A stretch of DNA of 64,000 nucleotides from Desulfuromusa kysingii (GCF_900107645.1 NZ_FNQN01000008.1:113212-177211); one strand, 5' to 3'. Positions 55,352 to 64,000 are shown, numbered from the stretch's first letter. The notes: a model not told the origin generated them from the letters alone. Made by a program: numbers and translations.

Positions 55352-55841
55352 AAAGGCGTCTGGGTTCACCCTGCTGGAGTTGACCATCGTCCTTTTTTTG
55401 ATGGGACTGTTTTCCGTCATTGTCATTCCCCAATTTTCTCATATCGGGGAAGGCGAGTTACATCACTCTGCCAGAAGATTGTCATGGACGATTAAATACT
55501 TGTTCAATGAGGCAGCCCTCTCATCGCAGGAACATCGTATCATCTACAATCTGAGTGACAACACTTACCGGAGTGCGGTTCTAGAGACAGATGGGAACCT
55601 CTTTAGTGTAGAAAGGATTCCAGAAGATATACAGCTAGAGCAGAATATCGAGTTTATGGATATGACCATCTCAGGGCGAGGCACTTTCAGTCAGGGTGAA
55701 GTGACGGTAAGGATATTGCCTTCGGGATGGATAGAGGCAAGCACGATCCACCTGAGGAGTGCAGACAAGCAGACTCTGACGGTAGTGGTTAACCCATTGA
55801 CGGGGCATTGTGAAACGTTTGATGGCTACCGGGAATTCTGA
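55323..55841 (+). CDS. gspH: Minor pseudopilin GspH
   Basis: 172 residues from ATG 55323, preceded by GAAGGG; earlier in-frame starts (55290, 55296) lie deeper inside gspG. The cleavage site is after G14 in KKASG-FTLLELTIV. The rest is a beta-rich pseudopilin head. It overlaps gspG by 29 bases in another frame. Confidence 0.85.
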   Translation: MLISIAGSSKKASGFTLLELTIVLFLMGLFSVIVIPQFSHIGEGELHHSARRLSWTIKYLFNEAALSSQEHRIIYNLSDNTYRSAVLETDGNLFSVERIPEDIQLEQNIEFMDMTISGRGTFSQGEVTVRILPSGWIEASTIHLRSADKQTLTVVVNPLTGHCETFDGYREF

Positions 55842-55884
55842 CTTTGCCCGACAGTTGAACCAGACCTTGCAGTGAAAGAGACTT

Positions 55885-56286
55885 ATGGCGTTACGATCCG
55901 CTTATATTAACAATAGGTCCAGAAGCAACAGCGCAGCGGGGTTTACTCTGCTTGAAGTGATGATCGCCATTGCCATCATCAGTATTGCGCTGATTTCCCT
56001 TCAGGCGCTTAATATTCGGACCATTGCAATCCATGAGCGCTTACAGCGGATTACCCAGGCAACCCTGTTGGCTCAGCATAAATTGAGCGAAGTGGAATCT
56101 CTCGCAGATGGAATAGCTCTACAGGATGAAGACCAAGGAGTCTTTGAGGAACCATTCGAGCAATATAAATGGCAAACCAGCTTCACCGACACACCATTGG
56201 ATTCGGTACGGATGGTGACGGTTGACGTGACATGGGGAGATGGAGAGAAAAATGAGTCGGTATCCATTGATTCCTTCATTTTCTGA
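55885..56286 (+). CDS. gspI: Minor pseudopilin GspI
   Basis: 133 residues. The leader is unusually long (19 residues) before the AAG-FTLLEVMIAIAI cleavage site. The following helix contains the typical QATLLAQHKLSEVE. With GspJ and GspK it forms the pseudopilus tip. It overlaps gspJ by 35 bases. Confidence 0.88.
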   Translation: MALRSAYINNRSRSNSAAGFTLLEVMIAIAIISIALISLQALNIRTIAIHERLQRITQATLLAQHKLSEVESLADGIALQDEDQGVFEEPFEQYKWQTSFTDTPLDSVRMVTVDVTWGDGEKNESVSIDSFIF

Positions 56287-56911
56287 TAGATCGCTCTGGG
56301 AACAGGCCAAAGGCTTTACACTGGTTGAGGTTCTGGTTGCCATCAGTATTTTTACGATTGCGATCACATCAATATACGGGGTCTTCACCTCCATCAGCGC
56401 GTCAAAAGACAAGCTCGACCTCAACAGTGAGACCTACCATCTAGCGCGTGTTGTCCTGGACAGAATCGGTCGTGAAGTGCACGGCATTTATGACCATAGC
56501 AGTGACGATGCCGCGGTCCTGGAAGGCGGTTTCAACGATAAAGGTCTGGTCTATCTTGAGCTCAGCACCACGGCGACAGTGTCTACAAATATTGAGGGAA
56601 AGGGATTTGCCTCTGTCCGTTATGAGTTAGTGGAAGATACTGAGAGCACAGATGGGAGCTATGTTATCATGCGTACAGAGGAACCGCTGTTAACAGATAT
56701 AAATCTGGACAATTTTCCAGCGATGCGGATGGCAACCGGAATTAAAAGTTTAACTGTGCGTTATTTTTCTGAAAGCACCTGGTCAGATAAGTGGGATCAA
56801 AGTCTGCAAGGCTTCCCGGATATGCTGGAAGTCATGATCACCGCATATGACAAAGAGGGTGAAGAGATCCCGTTTTTGACGGCATTCAAGCTCCCGGTGA
56901 ACGGTTCTTGA
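56252..56911 (+). CDS. gspJ: Minor pseudopilin GspJ
   Basis: 219 residues from ATG 56252 with GGAGAG upstream; ATG 56240 overlaps that site. Cleavage is after G21 in QAKG-FTLVEVLVAISI. The head ends with DMLEVMITAYD. It is a tip component together with GspI and GspK. Its stop overlaps the gspK start by one base. Confidence 0.88.
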   Translation: MSRYPLIPSFSDRSLWEQAKGFTLVEVLVAISIFTIAITSIYGVFTSISASKDKLDLNSETYHLARVVLDRIGREVHGIYDHSSDDAAVLEGGFNDKGLVYLELSTTATVSTNIEGKGFASVRYELVEDTESTDGSYVIMRTEEPLLTDINLDNFPAMRMATGIKSLTVRYFSESTWSDKWDQSLQGFPDMLEVMITAYDKEGEEIPFLTAFKLPVNGS

Positions 56912-57870
56912 TGATGAAAAGCAAAAACCAGGAACAGGGGATGGCCTTACTTCTCGTTTTAATTATTGTCACCTTGCTGACTGCAATTATGATGGAACTC
57001 TCCTATTCCACATTAATTGAGCAGCGATTAACGGAAACGTTTCGAGACAGTACCAGAGCCTACTCTCTCGCCCGTGGCGGCATCACGGCCGGGCAAACGT
57101 TGATTACGTCAGATAACAACGCCTATGATGCACCCTCTGAATCCTGGGGCAGTGGGATTTCCAGCTATCCCGTTGGAGAAGGTTTTATCTCGCTGGCAAT
57201 AGAAGATTTAGGTGGAAAAATTGCTATCAACACATTGGTGGTCGGCAACAATCCACAAACGGTTGCGGTCGATCGCTTCTACCGCTTGCTGGCTGCACTT
57301 GAGGTTGAGGATCCAGGCGAATTAACCGCAGCCGTTATTGACTGGCTGGACTCTGGAGACACTCCGTATCAGCAAATCCAGACGGATGATCTGGAGTTGA
57401 CAGTCTCTGGAGCTGAAAACATTTATTACCAAAGTCTGGCAACGCCCTATACGTGTAAAAATGGGTCTATGGATTCACTTGAAGAGCTGTTACTGGTCAA
57501 AGGTTTTACGCCAGAAGTTTTTAAGCTTGTTAGCCCATATTTATCCGCAGATGGTATCGAACTGGTCAATATCAATACTGCTGAGGCTCCAGTGCTGATG
57601 TCTCTTAGTGCTGACATGAGTGAGCAGACCATAGAACTTATTATTGATAGTCGAGGCAACAGCCCGATCACCACGATTAGCGCATTGCAGACTCTGCTGG
57701 GGGAAGATCAGTTCAGTTTGATAAAAACCTTAGCCAATCAAGGTCTTCTTGGAACCACAAGCAGTTTTTATAAAATTACCGCGGAAGCCTATATCAACGA
57801 CGGAAGATGTGCTCTTGAAACTCTGTTCGACAAAAGCAGCAAATCCTTGTCTTACATAAGGACAATCTGA
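56911..57870 (+). CDS. gspK: Minor pseudopilin GspK
   Basis: 319 residues from ATG 56911. The prepilin site is EQG-MALLLVLI without the usual Glu at +5, normal for GspK, the pilus-capping member. The large head includes the conserved DLGGKIAINTL, DWLDSGDTP and the helix-hairpin-helix-like EELLLVKGFTPEVF and VNINTAEAPVL motifs. Confidence 0.93.
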   Translation: MMKSKNQEQGMALLLVLIIVTLLTAIMMELSYSTLIEQRLTETFRDSTRAYSLARGGITAGQTLITSDNNAYDAPSESWGSGISSYPVGEGFISLAIEDLGGKIAINTLVVGNNPQTVAVDRFYRLLAALEVEDPGELTAAVIDWLDSGDTPYQQIQTDDLELTVSGAENIYYQSLATPYTCKNGSMDSLEELLLVKGFTPEVFKLVSPYLSADGIELVNINTAEAPVLMSLSADMSEQTIELIIDSRGNSPITTISALQTLLGEDQFSLIKTLANQGLLGTTSSFYKITAEAYINDGRCALETLFDKSSKSLSYIRTI

Positions 57871-57875
57871 ATACG

Positions 57876-59261
57876 ATGAAAAAACGATTTCTTGGCTTAG
57901 ACATTGGAAGCACCAACTGTTATTTGACTCTCTTAGAGTACGATAAAAATGAATTGAAATCCGTTCGTTTTTTTAGCAGTCAGGGTAATGAATTAGAAGA
58001 TCAACTGGCAGAACTATATGCCCATGTGGGTCGTCATCTTGGTATCAGCGATCGAATCGCTGCCGCTTTACCAGCAAAAACAGCCTATGTTCGCAAGCTG
58101 GAGCTCCCCTTTCGCGACAGCAAAAAAATCATGGCGGCGGTCCCCTTCTCGTTGAGTTCACAGATACCTGTCTCGATTGACGACTGCCTCACCAGTACGA
58201 TCATCAACAGCAAATCAGCCAAGGGGTTATCTCAGGTAACGGCAGCCGCAATTCCCAGAGATACCGTAGAAAAGGTTCTCAATTCTGCAGCTGAAGCTGA
58301 AATACCTCTACATATCCTCGACCTACCACCATTTTCGTTGCTGCCGCTGGTAGCACAAAGCACCCAAGAAGCGATCCTGATTACCATCAACTCTCAGGAG
58401 ACTCTTATCAGCTTCATCCACGCTGGACAGTTGCAGGATTATCAACTGTTACCAAAACCGATACAGCCAGCAGTAAAAGGGGATATTCAAAGTATTTCCC
58501 GGGCGATCAAGACCCTTGCAGCTCATGACAAAGAGATGAACCTGCCAGTGCTTATCGTTGGTGACGGCGACATTGAAACGTTAGCAACCAACCTGAAAGA
58601 TATCGGCTATGATGCAAAAGAACTGGCCCTGAATCTGGCTGGTGAAATTGTTCCACCAGCCTACTTTCACGCCACTTCACTCGCCTTTCGTGCCTCTGGA
58701 GCAAAAGAGCAGAAGTCATTTAACTTCCGCAGTGGCCAATATGCCCTGAAAGGGGAATGGCAAAAACTTAAGCGCGCATTGTGGCTGACTGCCAGTCTCA
58801 CTATCATCAGTGCCTTGATTGTCGCAACCACGGCGGTTATTCAATATCGGACCAGAGCAAACCGACTGAACAGTCTCCAACAAGAGATGACTCAACTGTT
58901 CCAACAGACCTTTTCAGCAAAAACCGCGATTGTAGATATCCCTCTACAAATGAAAAGCAGTATCAGAGAGCTTCGCGAAAAAATGTCATTTATCGGCGGC
59001 TCTAAGTCACAAATTTTACCGCTGCTGAAGCTCCTTTCTGATGCCACGACAAACATCGCATTCGAAGTCGAAGAACTGACCATCGGATCTGGTGAGGTCA
59101 AGGTCAGTGGTAGTGCTCCCTCTTTTGATGCGATCAATAAAGTCACCGAAGAATTAGAGAAATCGCCCCAGATTCAAAGCGCTCAAGTCGCTGAAGCACA
59201 GATGGCACTCAAAGGCGAAAAAATCAACTTCCGCCTTACTTTGAACCTTGTCCCAAACTAA
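57876..59261 (+). CDS. gspL: Type II secretion protein GspL (PilM-like actin fold)
   Basis: 461 residues. The cytoplasmic ATPase-like domain begins FLGLDIGSTNCYLTLLEYD as in PilM/GspL, and one membrane helix lies near 309-330. The periplasmic domain is PilN/GspL-like with a coiled coil. It recruits GspE to the membrane and pairs with GspM, encoded next. Confidence 0.87.
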   Translation: MKKRFLGLDIGSTNCYLTLLEYDKNELKSVRFFSSQGNELEDQLAELYAHVGRHLGISDRIAAALPAKTAYVRKLELPFRDSKKIMAAVPFSLSSQIPVSIDDCLTSTIINSKSAKGLSQVTAAAIPRDTVEKVLNSAAEAEIPLHILDLPPFSLLPLVAQSTQEAILITINSQETLISFIHAGQLQDYQLLPKPIQPAVKGDIQSISRAIKTLAAHDKEMNLPVLIVGDGDIETLATNLKDIGYDAKELALNLAGEIVPPAYFHATSLAFRASGAKEQKSFNFRSGQYALKGEWQKLKRALWLTASLTIISALIVATTAVIQYRTRANRLNSLQQEMTQLFQQTFSAKTAIVDIPLQMKSSIRELREKMSFIGGSKSQILPLLKLLSDATTNIAFEVEELTIGSGEVKVSGSAPSFDAINKVTEELEKSPQIQSAQVAEAQMALKGEKINFRLTLNLVPN

Positions 59262-59274
59262 CTAGGATAACAAC

Positions 59275-59808
59275 GTGCTCAATCGTATTGATCAACTGGA
59301 AAAGCGTGAGAAAATCTATCTACTTGTCGGGATAGTTGTCATTCTTGCAACCATCCTCTTTTATGGGATCTATCAGCCTTATCATGAACGCTTAATGCTG
59401 CTCGATAAAAAGATCGCCAGCAAACAATCTCAACTGCTGGAAGTCAAAGATCTACAGGTGGAGTATCAAGCACTGCAAAAACAACTGGAATACACGCAAA
59501 AGTCCATGAGCAGCAGTGGTTCAATGTCACCATTAGCTAAAATGGAAGAGCTTGCGTCCAATGTTGTCGGTCGGGAAAATTTAAGTTACATCCGCCCGCA
59601 GCCATCACAGGTACAAGGAGAGATCCGGATTGATAACCTCGATATAAAGCTCGAGAAGTTATCCCTCGAGCAGATGTTACAGTTACTCTGGAAGATTGAG
59701 GCCCCAGAAAGCCAGATGCAGATTAAAACTTTTCGCAGCAAGAAAAGATTTGATAACGCCTCAGAAGTCGATCTGACGATGACAATCTCTGTCTATGGTA
59801 AGAACTGA
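59275..59808 (+). CDS. gspM: Type II secretion protein GspM
   Basis: 177 residues from GTG 59275 (AGGA upstream). A short cytoplasmic end (LEKREKIYLL), one transmembrane helix (about 15-33) and a coiled-coil plus ferredoxin-like periplasmic domain (LDIKLEKLSLEQMLQLLWKIE in family positions) match GspM/PilO-type proteins. It partners GspL. Confidence 0.85.
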   Translation: MLNRIDQLEKREKIYLLVGIVVILATILFYGIYQPYHERLMLLDKKIASKQSQLLEVKDLQVEYQALQKQLEYTQKSMSSSGSMSPLAKMEELASNVVGRENLSYIRPQPSQVQGEIRIDNLDIKLEKLSLEQMLQLLWKIEAPESQMQIKTFRSKKRFDNASEVDLTMTISVYGKN

Positions 59809-59810
59809 AC

Positions 59811-60650
59811 ATGAAATATTCCGTATCAATGCTATTCAATAAATCGAAAATAACTCTAGCTACACTTATACTGTTTTCTCTGGGGTTGTTTGCAGGAATT
59901 ATTTTCTCTTTCCCGGAAGCCAAGGTTAAACAGATAATTATCTCTACACTGGAAACGCAGGGCCAGTTGTCTGTGACCCAAGGGGACATCAACATCTCTT
60001 TATTCGGAATTGATGCGGCCAATGTCCAAATTCAACCGGATAATCCTCTTCTGCCAACGATTCCGATTCAATCGCTAACCATAACCCCACGTTGGCTCTC
60101 TTTGTTGTCAAAAAATCCCGGTGGACATCTGGATATGCGATTGCTTTCCGGAACCATGACAGCAGATATGTTTCGTGATGGATCCTTAAATCTGGACGCA
60201 TCTCAACTTAATCTCGCCCCTTTGTCTCTTACCGATCAAACGTTGATAATCTCCGGTCAACTAACGGAGATGTCCCTATCAAGCGTAGTGCCATTACAGA
60301 AAAATTCTGCCAGTCTCATCCGTTTGACTCTCAAGGATATCAATGTCGCCAGAAATAGTGACTTAAAATTAGCAATCAATCTTGGCGATATTGTCATCAA
60401 CGGTTCAGGCCGTGGTCACGCGTTCAAGATCACCTCTCTTCAGGCCAGCGAAGGAGATTTATCCATTTCAGGACGTGGAAACATTCTTTTGGGACGGGAT
60501 ATCAACACCACGAAAATCAATATGAAATTGGAGATTCGCCCACAGGAAAGCGCTGATCCCATGATTGTAGAACTACTACAGTTAGGCTCACGAAAGACAG
60601 CCAACGGCAGCTATGAATTAACCCTCTCAGGTTCTCTTGCTGATTTGTGA
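59811..60650 (+). CDS. gspN: Type II secretion protein GspN-like
   Basis: 279 residues starting two bases after gspM. One N-terminal membrane helix (about 15-33) is followed by a beta-helical periplasmic region with repeating TxMxA/LNLDASQL patterns, as in the AsmA-related GspN family of deltaproteobacteria. It is the last gene of the operon. GspN is dispensable in some systems; its role is not settled. Confidence 0.78.
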   Translation: MKYSVSMLFNKSKITLATLILFSLGLFAGIIFSFPEAKVKQIIISTLETQGQLSVTQGDINISLFGIDAANVQIQPDNPLLPTIPIQSLTITPRWLSLLSKNPGGHLDMRLLSGTMTADMFRDGSLNLDASQLNLAPLSLTDQTLIISGQLTEMSLSSVVPLQKNSASLIRLTLKDINVARNSDLKLAINLGDIVINGSGRGHAFKITSLQASEGDLSISGRGNILLGRDINTTKINMKLEIRPQESADPMIVELLQLGSRKTANGSYELTLSGSLADL

Positions 60651-60813
60651 TGCAAGCAAAGATCGTGGGAATGGCAGAACTAAAGAAGCAGGTGTCAGTG
60701 GTCTTGGAGTCAACCTGCCAGAGAATGAAAGTTTAAAAAAACAGAGGGTTGTCGCCTCCCCTCTTTACCGCATGGATCATCTCCTTCATACGTTCAACAT
60801 CATCAGGAAGTCC

Positions 60814-60883
60814 GCTGTGTAGACACAGCAGAACTTCCCCATGAAACCGCAGGTGACCAATGAAACCTGCGATTTCATGGGAA
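60814..60883. terminator. Hairpins between gspN and the convergent rhodanese gene
   Basis: GCTGTGT-AG-ACACAGC (60814-60829) is followed by a long interrupted stem in which TTCCCCATGAAA and CGCAGGT (about 60835-60854) pair with ACCTGCG and TTTCATGGGAA (about 60865-60883). They lie between convergent genes. T runs are weak on both strands, so they may act as a bidirectional boundary. Confidence 0.55.
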
Positions 60884-60893
60884 ATAAAAACGC

Positions 60894-61310
60894 TTAATCC
60901 AACAATTCAGGATATGGCCAACCGGCTTGCCCTTTTTCTAAAATATAGACCCGATCTTCAGCAACACCCGATTTCAGAAGCAAATCATATGCCCGTTTAG
61001 CACCGCCACCACCCCGAGGACAAACAACAACAGCGAGATCATTGTTGCTGAGGAGAGGGGTGATAACTGGTGTCATTTTATTCCGATCAGCATCACTTTT
61101 AACAGGATAAGCGTAGGTCGCCTGAGCACCGATAATATGATGTTGGTTAAATTCATCTTCGACCTGAATATCAACCAGTGTCATCGGCGTTTTTGCAGCA
61201 ATGTTTTGTTTGACTTCAGCAGCAGTCATGTACTGATAGGCAAAAGCTGAAACCGACGTGGCGAGAGTTAACAACAGAACCATAGTGGCCATTTGAAGCA
61301 TTTTTTGCAT
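60894..61310 (-). CDS. Exported single-domain rhodanese
   Basis: 138 residues. A signal peptide (cut near SAFA) exports it to the periplasm. One rhodanese domain: YMTAAEVKQNIA, LVDIQVEDEF and the active-site loop VVCPRGGGGAKRAYDLL with C97. It should transfer sulfane sulfur to an unknown acceptor. AGGAG precedes ATG 61310. It is monocistronic and unrelated in layout to the tandem rhodanese lipoprotein at 43735-45147. Confidence 0.88.
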   Translation of the reverse strand: MQKMLQMATMVLLLTLATSVSAFAYQYMTAAEVKQNIAAKTPMTLVDIQVEDEFNQHHIIGAQATYAYPVKSDADRNKMTPVITPLLSNNDLAVVVCPRGGGGAKRAYDLLLKSGVAEDRVYILEKGQAGWPYPELLD

Positions 61311-61695
61311 CTTAAACTCCTGGAATTAATAGTGGTTTTAATATGTCGTGACATCCTCAATGCTCATAAATAGAGGATTGGCCAAGGCAAGTCAAACAGG
61401 TTATTTAGATAACAAAGTGTATTTGGATTGGAAAATCAAATAATATGGTCGGCGGTTAATACCGTTACTGAAACAACTTTAGTCACTCCCCGTCCGTGCT
61501 CAATCAATCCATTTTTACGTGGTTTTCTGACACAAAAAACCCAAAGTTAAGAATAATTAGCCACAGAAGTAAGTAAACTCAAAATACCAGCTCTCTCTGA
61601 AAAACGGGTAATGATACTTGAAATTAATACATTATAAATGGGAGGCCCCCGCGTGATCCTTTAAATAGGGGCCTTGGAATGCAGTGCTAAACCAT
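61311..61695. other. Intergenic region upstream of the rhodanese, with a hairpin after hupE
   Basis: 385 bases without a gene I can support. It must hold the promoter of the rhodanese on the minus strand, but no clear -35/-10 pair stands out. An inverted repeat AGGCCCC/GGGGCCT (61643-61649 with 61668-61674) lies about 20 bases past the hupE stop and is a likely transcription end for that unit, though its T run is weak. Confidence 0.5.
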
Positions 61696-62274
61696 CTATA
61701 TGAAGGCTAAATAGAGACCACTGAGCGCAACGACACCACCGGCAAATCGTGTGGCTGTTTGTAGATTAGCTTTTTGCATGAGTCCCCCGATCCCCATACC
61801 AGTAACATGGAGGATTGCAGTAGCCAAAGCAAAACCAATAGCGTACGAACCGGCGCCCAGAGCAACTGGCATCTCGGCACCATGAGCATGACCGTGGAGC
61901 AGCGCAAAAAAACCGACAATTATAGAACTATAAAGTAGAGGAAATCGAAAAGCCCCCGCGATTAAAACACCAAAAATAAGAATTGAAACCAGAATCCCCT
62001 CTTCAATGAAAGGCACAGAAACACCTGAAAAACCAAGCACTCCACCCAACAGCATAACAGCAACAAAGGTACTGGGAACAACCCATAGACTACGACCACC
62101 CATTTGTACCGCCCACAATCCGACAGCAATCATTGCCAGCAGATGATCCACACCACCGATGGGGTGATTAAATCCATAAATAAAACCTGTTGCCTCACCA
62201 GCACCAGTATGCGCTAAAACCAAGCTGGGGAGGACAAGCAATAATAAAAGTGTTTTCCCTATTAAGTGTTGCAT
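61696..62274 (-). CDS. hupE: HupE/UreJ family permease
   Basis: 192 residues from ATG 62274 (GGAGAAGCTC upstream). A signal-like first helix is followed by about six membrane helices. HPIGGVDHLLAMIAVG and LLHGHAHGAEMP are the two histidine motifs of HupE/UreJ proteins, which carry Ni2+ (or Co2+) for hydrogenase or urease assembly. No hydrogenase or urease genes are nearby; the upstream neighbour 48 bases away is a LarA-like protein, an alternative nickel user. Confidence 0.85.
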   Translation of the reverse strand: MQHLIGKTLLLLLVLPSLVLAHTGAGEATGFIYGFNHPIGGVDHLLAMIAVGLWAVQMGGRSLWVVPSTFVAVMLLGGVLGFSGVSVPFIEEGILVSILIFGVLIAGAFRFPLLYSSIIVGFFALLHGHAHGAEMPVALGAGSYAIGFALATAILHVTGMGIGGLMQKANLQTATRFAGGVVALSGLYLAFI

Positions 62275-62322
62275 CGAGCTTCTCCTAAAATACAAATAAG
62301 TCATCGAGATGAGAGGACATCG

Positions 62323-63600
62323 TTAATGGAAATCCAACTGCAGATCGCCCTTATCATCGAAAGGAACCGGGATTGGTTGGCCAATTTTTTTGACGCTGGC
62401 AGATGCGGCTTCATCAAGCAAATTCGTCGATATATAGAAGGTCTTCATATTCTTTGTGCTTTCGATGATCGCCAGCCTGACATTTTTTTCGTCCATAATG
62501 TTTGCTGTTTTTATCGCCGCCTGAATAACCTGTCTATCGTTCTTCAAAGTCATCGGGATCTTTACACTGACAACTGTTGTTGCCGTAAGGGCATTGGGAT
62601 AGGTCTGCGCAAGATCAATCTTTTTATACATCTTCTCGGTAATAAAATCGGCTAGACCAACACCGTTGGCGTTCCCCTTGCTCTTGTCTGCTAAATCGAG
62701 GATGGCTAATTTGCTCACTTTTATATCGCCGGTGAAAAATTCATTATTGAATCGACCGGTCACATTGGAGTCCATTCCCGTGCCGCTGATGTTCTTACCA
62801 ATTTCTTTGACGATGAGTACGTCAAGTTGCTGCATAAATAACTTGGGCAAGTAGCTATTTGCTGTCATCAGCAATTGTTTTTCCTTCTCAATAATCTCAT
62901 CACTCTCCAGAATCTCTATAGCAGCAATTTGACCATAGCCGTTCTCTACAATAGCGACACCAAAAAGGATATTTTTTTTCGCGAGGACAGCCTTCCCTGC
63001 AGCTTCAATAATGCCGGGCATGGTACTAAATCCGGTCTTATGATAGGCCTGCGCACCCTGTTGCTTACCGAGACCAATGGCCATCATCTTCATCAACCCA
63101 CTCTCATAAGGTCCTCGAAAAGACGTATGCGCCTTAACCCGATTGATAAGCACGATGCCATCGGCGCCATCAGCGTGCTGATCAAGAAAAACCGGTCGAC
63201 CATCGGCGATGTTGCCGAGTTGAACAACGTCCATAGACGCCCGTATCTCTGCACCCATGGTCTCTTCAGTAATCCCCAGAGTTTCCAGAACTTTTCTCTG
63301 CCCTGGAGCCGTCGCTCCACCATGGCTTCCCATAGCAGGGACAATAAAGGGACAGGTTGATTTTTGCTTGAGCTGATCAATAATGATTTTGGTAATGGTG
63401 TCGATCGAGCAGATGCCACGACTGCCTGCCGTGACTGCGACAGTCTGCCCAGACTTCAGTTTCTGGTATCCAGCCGATTTTTCTAACTTCTTTAAAATCT
63501 CACCATGGATATCGGTTATGTGTTCCGCGCATAGCTCTTGATTGACTTTTACAACCTCAGGGACAGGAATATCCTTGAGTAAATAATCCATGTTGTCCAT
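62323..63600 (-). CDS. LarA-like (nickel-dependent lactate racemase superfamily) protein
   Basis: 425 residues from ATG 63600, which has GAAGGGAG upstream; ATG 63624 is in frame but lacks a site. The N-terminal domain shows TVAVTAGSRGI, then PAMGSHGGATA and NRVKAHTSFRG...GLMKMMAIGLGK, with His and Lys residues at places where LarA holds its nickel-pincer cofactor. The family contains racemases and epimerases of 2-hydroxyacids, but many members (including DUF2088-only forms) have no known substrate. It is probably co-transcribed with the HupE-type permease. glcD/glcF-type oxidase genes occur 52 kb away. Confidence 0.7.
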   Translation of the reverse strand: MDNMDYLLKDIPVPEVVKVNQELCAEHITDIHGEILKKLEKSAGYQKLKSGQTVAVTAGSRGICSIDTITKIIIDQLKQKSTCPFIVPAMGSHGGATAPGQRKVLETLGITEETMGAEIRASMDVVQLGNIADGRPVFLDQHADGADGIVLINRVKAHTSFRGPYESGLMKMMAIGLGKQQGAQAYHKTGFSTMPGIIEAAGKAVLAKKNILFGVAIVENGYGQIAAIEILESDEIIEKEKQLLMTANSYLPKLFMQQLDVLIVKEIGKNISGTGMDSNVTGRFNNEFFTGDIKVSKLAILDLADKSKGNANGVGLADFITEKMYKKIDLAQTYPNALTATTVVSVKIPMTLKNDRQVIQAAIKTANIMDEKNVRLAIIESTKNMKTFYISTNLLDEAASASVKKIGQPIPVPFDDKGDLQLDFH

Positions 63601-63677
63601 TGTTGCGCTCCCTTCGTTAGACATCAGTTAGACTATCGCATCAACTCCGGAAAAACCAGTATGATGGAGGGAAAAAT

Positions 63678-63794
63678 GGCTCTACCTCAAAGAAGGGGGA
63701 TAAAAAGATCCTGACCTGAAAAAAGGCATACCAAAGAATTATGGTATGCCCCATAAATTGATCAAATTTCCAACCAAAGAAAGGAGATCAATCT
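63678..63794 (+). mobile_element. Possible left end of an ISL3-type insertion sequence
   Basis: GGCTCTACCTCAAAG near 63678 resembles the GGCTCTTT-type terminal repeats of ISL3 elements. A perfect 8-bp inverted repeat GGCATACC/GGTATGCC (63725-63732 with 63743-63750) lies between it and the transposase start. The right end is outside the window, so the boundary is unproven. Confidence 0.4.
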
Positions 63795-64000
63795 ATGGAA
63801 AGATTATTAACAGGATTAGTCGATTTTTCAATCAAAAAGGTCATCAGCGTCAGGCCTGCTCGATTGGAAGTTGTTTACAACAGAGAAACCTGTTGTCCCC
63901 AATGCGGGAGTTTGAGAAAAAGAATCAAGGCGAGTTTCTGGCGAAAGATTAACAGCACCCCACAGCAGGGGCACCCTGTTACCTTGCTTGTTTATTGCCA
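63795..64000 (+). CDS. ISL3-like transposase, N-terminal part (cut by window end)
   Basis: 68 codons are visible from ATG 63795, with AAGGAG (63781-63786) eight bases upstream. The peptide has a basic N-terminus, then VVYNRETCCPQCGS, the first half of the zinc-finger found at the start of ISL3 family transposases, and HPVTLLVYC, where the next cysteine is expected. The DDE catalytic part would lie beyond the window, so intactness cannot be judged. Confidence 0.6.
   Translation, partial: MERLLTGLVDFSIKKVISVRPARLEVVYNRETCCPQCGSLRKRIKASFWRKINSTPQQGHPVTLLVYC

Noticed and set aside
60649..60735. 28-codon frame overlapping the gspN stop
   Set aside because: Too short, no ribosome site beyond the overlap and no resemblance to a secretion component.
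63746..63952. 68-codon frame at the window end
   Set aside because: Out of frame with the zinc-finger-bearing transposase start at 63795, which has the ribosome site.

Overview
The window looks like chromosome of a Desulfuromonadales-type deltaproteobacterium (Desulfuromonas/Geobacter/Pelobacter relatives). The reasons are the density of multiheme c-type cytochromes, a Rieske/cytochrome b complex fused in an operon with 9- and 12-heme cytochromes, a rhodanese-porin-cytochrome cluster resembling Geobacter extHIJKL, CheX-rich chemotaxis, HDOD and GGDEF proteins, a sigma-54 activator, and an in-frame UGA with a SECIS-like hairpin. This is inference from gene content; no 16S rRNA or tRNA gene was recognised in the window.

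Layout. 1-4 kb: the end of a methylmalonyl-CoA epimerase gene, an outer-membrane porin behind a candidate sigma-54 promoter, and an exported FG-GAP protein. 4-11.3 kb: uup, a K+ channel, and glcF/glcD-type 2-hydroxyacid oxidase genes. Every intergenic gap in this stretch is filled with copies of one roughly 200-bp palindromic repeat, including a tandem array between uup and the channel. 11.3-18 kb: an HDOD-GGDEF diguanylate cyclase, ilvE, a glycosyltransferase, miaA and pcnB. 18-33.2 kb: two chemoreceptors (one with a periplasmic CxxCH heme motif, one with CZB-like sensor repeats and a C-terminal hemerythrin domain), then cheA-W-R-B-D, an HDOD protein, two single-domain receivers, three CheX-like proteins and a duplicated CheX/CheC-like protein with a degenerate receiver. 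A FleQ-like sigma-54 activator without a receiver domain follows on the other strand.

35.4-46.1 kb is a respiratory block on the minus strand. One operon encodes 12-heme and 9-heme cytochromes, a Rieske protein, b6-type cytochrome b, a subunit IV-like protein and a tetraheme cytochrome (25 c-type heme motifs in total). A separate unit, closed by a strong terminator, encodes a rhodanese lipoprotein, a porin, a small exported protein and a pentaheme cytochrome whose reading frame continues through a UGA, preceded by a TetR regulator. The first unit would oxidise menaquinol and pass electrons to periplasmic or outer-membrane cytochromes; the second would provide an outer-membrane conduit or oxyanion/sulfur handling.

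46.4-60.7 kb is a complete type II secretion operon, gspA-B-C-D-E-F-G-H-I-J-K-L-M-N, with an unusual number of TTG starts. 60.9-63.6 kb holds an exported single-domain rhodanese, a HupE/UreJ-type metal permease and a LarA-like (nickel-pincer racemase superfamily) protein. The window ends in the 5' part of an ISL3-like transposase gene.
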